Below the pieces are notes generated by a model. It made no database searches. It was not told the DNA's origin and saw only the letters and a program-made list of their open reading frames with translations. A stretch of 8,844 bases of DNA from assembly GCA_015661035.1 (NCBI GenBank), contig JACVJA010000045.1:1-8844 (forward strand), read 5' to 3'. Positions within the stretch are counted from its first letter, which is position 1. Every line of letters starts with the position of its first letter. The translations under genes and the position numbers were made by a program. The DNA comes from Candidatus Calidifonticultor daggyaiensis (GTDB lineage: Bacteria > Actinomycetota > Humimicrobiia > Humimicrobiales > Humimicrobiaceae). This document shows, piece after piece, positions 6,730 to 8,844 of the stretch.

Positions 6730-7497
6730 TTATTCATTATCAAAATCATATTTTTTTGTTTTTTTTCTTGAAGTTAAAATTTTAATTATTAATAATACAA
6801 ATAAAAACATAAAAAATAATATACCACCTATTATTAGCAAATTCAAATTAGGATTGGGTAATTCTACATATAATTCAACTGGTAATTCTTTTTCAAAATT
6901 TGCCGCTTTAATATTTAAAAATAAAGGTAATTGTGGTGGCCCATCATATCCATGAATCACATCAAATGTAAATACCAGTTCCCTTTTGTCATTTGGTAGC
7001 ACAGTTTGCAAATTTTTTTCCGGTTCATAAAGCAAAATTCTTGGATTTTTACTTTTTAAAGTTGCTGTTGTATAAAATGCAACTGCGTTACCCGAATTTT
7101 CTAGAATTAAAATTAAATTAAATTTTTTTTCCATTTCCAATAATCCATATAGATTATTAATATTTTTAATTTTGGCAATTTCGTTTATCTTAATATTACT
7201 TATTTTAAAATCCAAAATTTTTGCAATTGTAGGTTGTGGAATAGGAGTGGGTTCTGCTTTTTTAATTGTTTTTTTAATAATCGGTTTGGGTGTTGATGTG
7301 GGTTCTGGAGTAAATGTAGGAATAGGAGTAAATGTTTTTGTTGGATGTGGTTTAACAATTCCACTATCCAATAACGTTGAATCTTCTTGTTCTTCTACCG
7401 GAGCAACTTGTATCAGGTCATCATTTTCAGATAAAATATTATCTATAAATACAAAAAATGATATTATAAATAATAAAGTCAATAATAAATTTTTCAT
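6730..7497 (-). CDS. Double-anchored surface protein with Pro/Thr linker
   Basis: A 255-residue protein of no recognised named family. It opens with a signal peptide or membrane anchor (MKN plus hydrophobic residues 4-18), then an acidic stretch (25-45), a Pro/Thr-rich spacer at about 48-90 with repeated TPxP/TxTP units, and a likely all-beta extracytoplasmic domain at about 93-213. That domain carries ENSGNAVAFYTTA (133-145) and GYDGPPQ (183-189), reminiscent of CARDB-like Ig-type modules (inference). A second membrane helix spans 219-241, followed by a basic tail RKKTKK and acidic end. Start choice: the ATG at 7497 has a GGAG 6 nt upstream, while the longer frame from 7551 would overlap pgsA and put a charged extension before the signal sequence. 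It sits 37 bp after pgsA and 9 bp before the MetH activator gene. A role at the cell envelope is likely, but its activity is unknown. Confidence 0.8.
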   Translation of the reverse strand: MKNLLLTLLFIISFFVFIDNILSENDDLIQVAPVEEQEDSTLLDSGIVKPHPTKTFTPIPTFTPEPTSTPKPIIKKTIKKAEPTPIPQPTIAKILDFKISNIKINEIAKIKNINNLYGLLEMEKKFNLILILENSGNAVAFYTTATLKSKNPRILLYEPEKNLQTVLPNDKRELVFTFDVIHGYDGPPQLPLFLNIKAANFEKELPVELYVELPNPNLNLLIIGGILFFMFLFVLLIIKILTSRKKTKKYDFDNE

Positions 7498-7503
7498 ATT
7501 GGT

Positions 7504-7507
7504 CTCC
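7504..7507 (-). promoter_or_regulatory. Ribosome binding site fixing the start at 7497
   Basis: GGAG on the minus strand, 6 nt before the ATG at 7497. It lies in the 37-bp gap after pgsA and decides the start of the surface-protein gene in favour of the shorter, non-overlapping form. Confidence 0.7.
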
Positions 7508-7534
7508 ATAAATAATTTTTTAGATTTTAACATA

Positions 7535-8146
7535 TTATTTATCTTTTTCAACTTGCAATTTTTTATATTTCATTATTGTATAAAAAGTATAATCAAACAA
7601 AGAATATAAAATAATCGCAGTAGTAAAATAACTTAAAAAAATAATAATTTGTTTTTTTAGATTTATTTCTAGTTCAAATAATGGTAAAGAAATTAAAATA
7701 AGTGCACTTATCCCCTGAACAAATGCTTTTAACTTCCCACTGAATCTTATTGGACAATCAATTGAATATGAAATTCTGGCAATGTTTATGTAAGCAATTG
7801 TTAAGTCGCGTAAAACCATAATAATTGGAACAAAAGATAAACATAAACCTTTATATGCTAAAGTCCCAAAAACAATCAATCTTGAAATAGAATCAGAAAA
7901 AGGGTCAATTATTTTACCGGCAAAAGTTACCAAATTTAGTCTTCTTGCAAGAAACCCATCTAATAAATCAGTTATTTCCATTAATAATACACTTAAAAAA
8001 GCATAAAAATTTAAAATAAAAATATTTTGATTATCTGTTTTTACAACAAGTATAAATACTAAAAAGGCAAAAAAAATTCTGGATAAAGTTAATAAATACA
8101 ATAAGATAATTTTAATTTTATCATTAGGATTTTTATTATATATCAT
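7535..8146 (-). CDS. pgsA: CDP-alcohol phosphatidyltransferase, PgsA type
   Basis: A 203-residue integral membrane enzyme that replaces CMP of CDP-diacylglycerol with an alcohol. It is most likely phosphatidylglycerophosphate synthase, which uses glycerol 3-phosphate in phosphatidylglycerol synthesis. The family signature is complete: D60-x2-D63-G64-x2-A67-R68-x8-G77-x3-D81-x3-D85. Further PgsA-like marks are the N-terminal LLTLSRI segment (18-24), RDL at 113-115 and GKLKAFVQ (137-144), close to the GKxKTxxQ of PgsA. Several hydrophobic helices cover about 12-35, 42-60, 92-120, 143-157 and 167-188, and length is normal. No Shine-Dalgarno is evident before the ATG; the upstream gene ends 14 bp earlier, so coupling is possible. 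Related enzymes use inositol phosphate, serine or choline; the GKxK pattern favours PgsA, but substrate is not proven. Confidence 0.88.
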   Translation of the reverse strand: MIYNKNPNDKIKIILLYLLTLSRIFFAFLVFILVVKTDNQNIFILNFYAFLSVLLMEITDLLDGFLARRLNLVTFAGKIIDPFSDSISRLIVFGTLAYKGLCLSFVPIIMVLRDLTIAYINIARISYSIDCPIRFSGKLKAFVQGISALILISLPLFELEINLKKQIIIFLSYFTTAIILYSLFDYTFYTIMKYKKLQVEKDK

Positions 8147-8160
8147 AATTTCATTAATAA

Positions 8161-8697
8161 TTAATGTTTTTCTTCTAAAATCAAATTTCCATTTTCATCA
8201 AATTGTTTTATGTAAATTAATTTCCCATTTTTATATAAACTTTCTATTTGAAGTTTTCCTGATTTATAAAAATTTCTTAAAGTTCCATTAAATTTGCCAT
8301 TGGTGTAATTAACTTCTTGTTCTATTTCACCTGTTTCATAATAAAGCTTAAAAAGCCCATTTCTTTTACCTTTTTTATAAACTCCTTCAATTTTTAATTT
8401 CCCATTTTCATAATATTGCATGTAAAGTCCATCTAATTCATTATTTTTAAAAGAACCTTCTTCCATTAATTTACCGGATTCATAATAAAGTCTGTAAATT
8501 CCGTTTAATTCGTTATTTTTATAAGAAATTTCAGATTGTATTTTATCATTATCATAAAACATTTTTACTACACCTGTAATTTTTTGTCCTTCTTTTTTTA
8601 TTGTTCCATCAGAATTATAATACCATCTTGCTATCTCTTTATCATTTAAATAAAACAACTGTATATTAATATGCATTTTGGATATTATTTCATTCAT
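8161..8697 (-). CDS. YwqK/MORN-like repeat protein
   Basis: A 178-residue protein made mainly of MORN_2-type repeats, as in proteins often annotated YwqK-family antitoxin. After a non-repetitive N-terminus (1-41), glycines recur at exactly 42, 66, 90, 114 and 138, each opening a unit of the form G-x-x-[RKM]-x-[FY]-Y-x-x-[GD]-K-[LI]-x-x-E-x-x-[YF]-K-N-G/N. There is no signal peptide, membrane helix or lipobox, so it should be cytoplasmic. The repeats form beta-hairpins in known MORN proteins. No toxin partner is adjacent: the neighbours are a membrane-protein tail and pgsA, so the antitoxin label should not be transferred. The start at 8697 is supported by GAGG 9 nt upstream; a longer frame from a TTG at 8712 would begin on that ribosome site. 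Function unknown; a scaffold or membrane-proximal role is possible. Confidence 0.88.
   Translation of the reverse strand: MNEIISKMHINIQLFYLNDKEIARWYYNSDGTIKKEGQKITGVVKMFYDNDKIQSEISYKNNELNGIYRLYYESGKLMEEGSFKNNELDGLYMQYYENGKLKIEGVYKKGKRNGLFKLYYETGEIEQEVNYTNGKFNGTLRNFYKSGKLQIESLYKNGKLIYIKQFDENGNLILEEKH
8215..8574 (-). repeat. Five tandem 24-codon MORN-like repeats
   Basis: Five in-frame 72-bp units encode the repeats that begin at glycines 42, 66, 90, 114 and 138 of the YwqK-like protein. Spacing is exactly 24 residues throughout, with no insertion. The units share the YYExGKL core at protein level but differ clearly in DNA, so the array is old rather than a recent duplication. Confidence 0.85.
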
Positions 8698-8706
8698 TTT
8701 TTTTAT

Positions 8707-8710
8707 CCTC
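8707..8710 (-). promoter_or_regulatory. Ribosome binding site fixing the start at 8697
   Basis: GAGG on the minus strand, 9 nt before the ATG at 8697. It overlaps the TTG at 8712-8710 that would start the longer frame, which makes that longer start implausible. Confidence 0.65.
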
Positions 8711-8723
8711 AATATTTTAATTT

Positions 8724-8752
8724 ATTTTATAATTTTTTAATTTTTTTTTCAA
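8724..8752 (-). promoter_or_regulatory. Possible sigma-70 promoter before the repeat gene
   Basis: On the minus strand TTGAAA (8752-8747) and TAAAAT (8729-8724) are 17 nt apart and lie just upstream of the ribosome site of the repeat protein, directly after the preceding gene's stop. Such matches are common by chance in DNA this AT-rich, so it is only a candidate for an internal operon promoter. Confidence 0.25.
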
Positions 8753-8844
8753 TCAAATTTCCCAATCCTTTACTGATTTTTTCCTTTTAATTTTTTGCAT
8801 TATTAAAATTAATACTAATAATATTATGAATGACAGAAATGAAA
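8753..8844 (-). CDS. C-terminal tail of a membrane protein, cut by window edge
   Basis: The minus-strand frame entering at the right edge stays open for 29 codons to a TGA at 8755-8753. It encodes a hydrophobic helix (FLSFIILLVLILIM) followed by a strongly basic tail (QKIKRKKSVKDWEI), the usual look of a last transmembrane segment with a cytoplasmic end. The other two minus-strand frames are interrupted sooner. It is 55 bp upstream of the repeat gene and on the same strand, so probably part of the same operon. Too little is visible to name a family; the call rests on the hydropathy pattern and could be wrong. Confidence 0.55.
   Translation of the reverse strand, partial: SFLSFIILLVLILIMQKIKRKKSVKDWEI

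Noticed and set aside
7172..7609. + strand frame with a Gly/Val-rich repeat
   Set aside because: The apparent repeat is the complement of the Pro/Thr linker codons of the surface protein on the minus strand, so it is not an independent gene.
8698..8844. Cobalamin or SAM riboswitch controlling the metH operon
   Set aside because: No B12-box or SAM-box motif is visible, and the operon seems to continue beyond the right edge, so its true leader is not in the window.

Overview
The window comes from a very AT-rich bacterial chromosome (by eye roughly a quarter G+C or less). Eight CDS (seven complete, one HK open at the left edge) plus a gene tail are intact; the seven complete genes and the kinase end in TAA, and the clipped tail ends in TGA, so UGA acts as a stop here. 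The phylum cannot be fixed from the sequence. A sigma-54-type response regulator, a MetH without its activation domain paired with a separate activation gene (as in Thermotoga), and a PgsA-type enzyme point to a free-living, metabolically capable bacterium, perhaps of a little-studied lineage.

Left block (1-3115, + strand): a membrane sensor histidine kinase clipped by the left edge, an NtrC-type sigma-54 response regulator with an intact receiver, AAA+ and Fis-type HTH domain, and a small exported coiled-coil protein of unknown function. Spacing is tight (18 bp, then 2 bp), so this looks like one operon. The kinase has an intact His box but a degenerate G1 ATP-binding motif.

Centre (3116-3697): a 582-bp non-coding gap between convergent operons. 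Only 19 bp after the last + strand stop lies a 28-bp site (3135-3162) whose two 11-bp arms and 6-bp core closely match the XerC/XerD recombination site dif of Escherichia coli and Bacillus subtilis. Gene order fits: both flanking operons are transcribed towards the site, as expected where two replichores meet. The rest of the gap holds several A/T-rich inverted repeats, one GC-topped hairpin that suits a terminator for the minus-strand operon, and a stray half of a CIRCE-like operator.

Right block (3698-8844, all - strand, read right to left): the tail of a membrane protein, a protein of five exact 24-residue YwqK/MORN-like repeats, a CDP-alcohol phosphatidyltransferase (PgsA type), a double-anchored surface protein with a Pro/Thr-rich linker, a MetH reactivation-domain protein, and the B12-dependent methionine synthase core. 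Gaps of 14, 37, 9 and 11 bp suggest one transcription unit. The last two genes should cooperate: MetH makes methionine from homocysteine, and the small protein would support reductive methylation of oxidised cobalamin. No cobalamin or SAM riboswitch is visible.

The most notable item is the putative dif site, which would mark this window as the replication terminus region of the chromosome.
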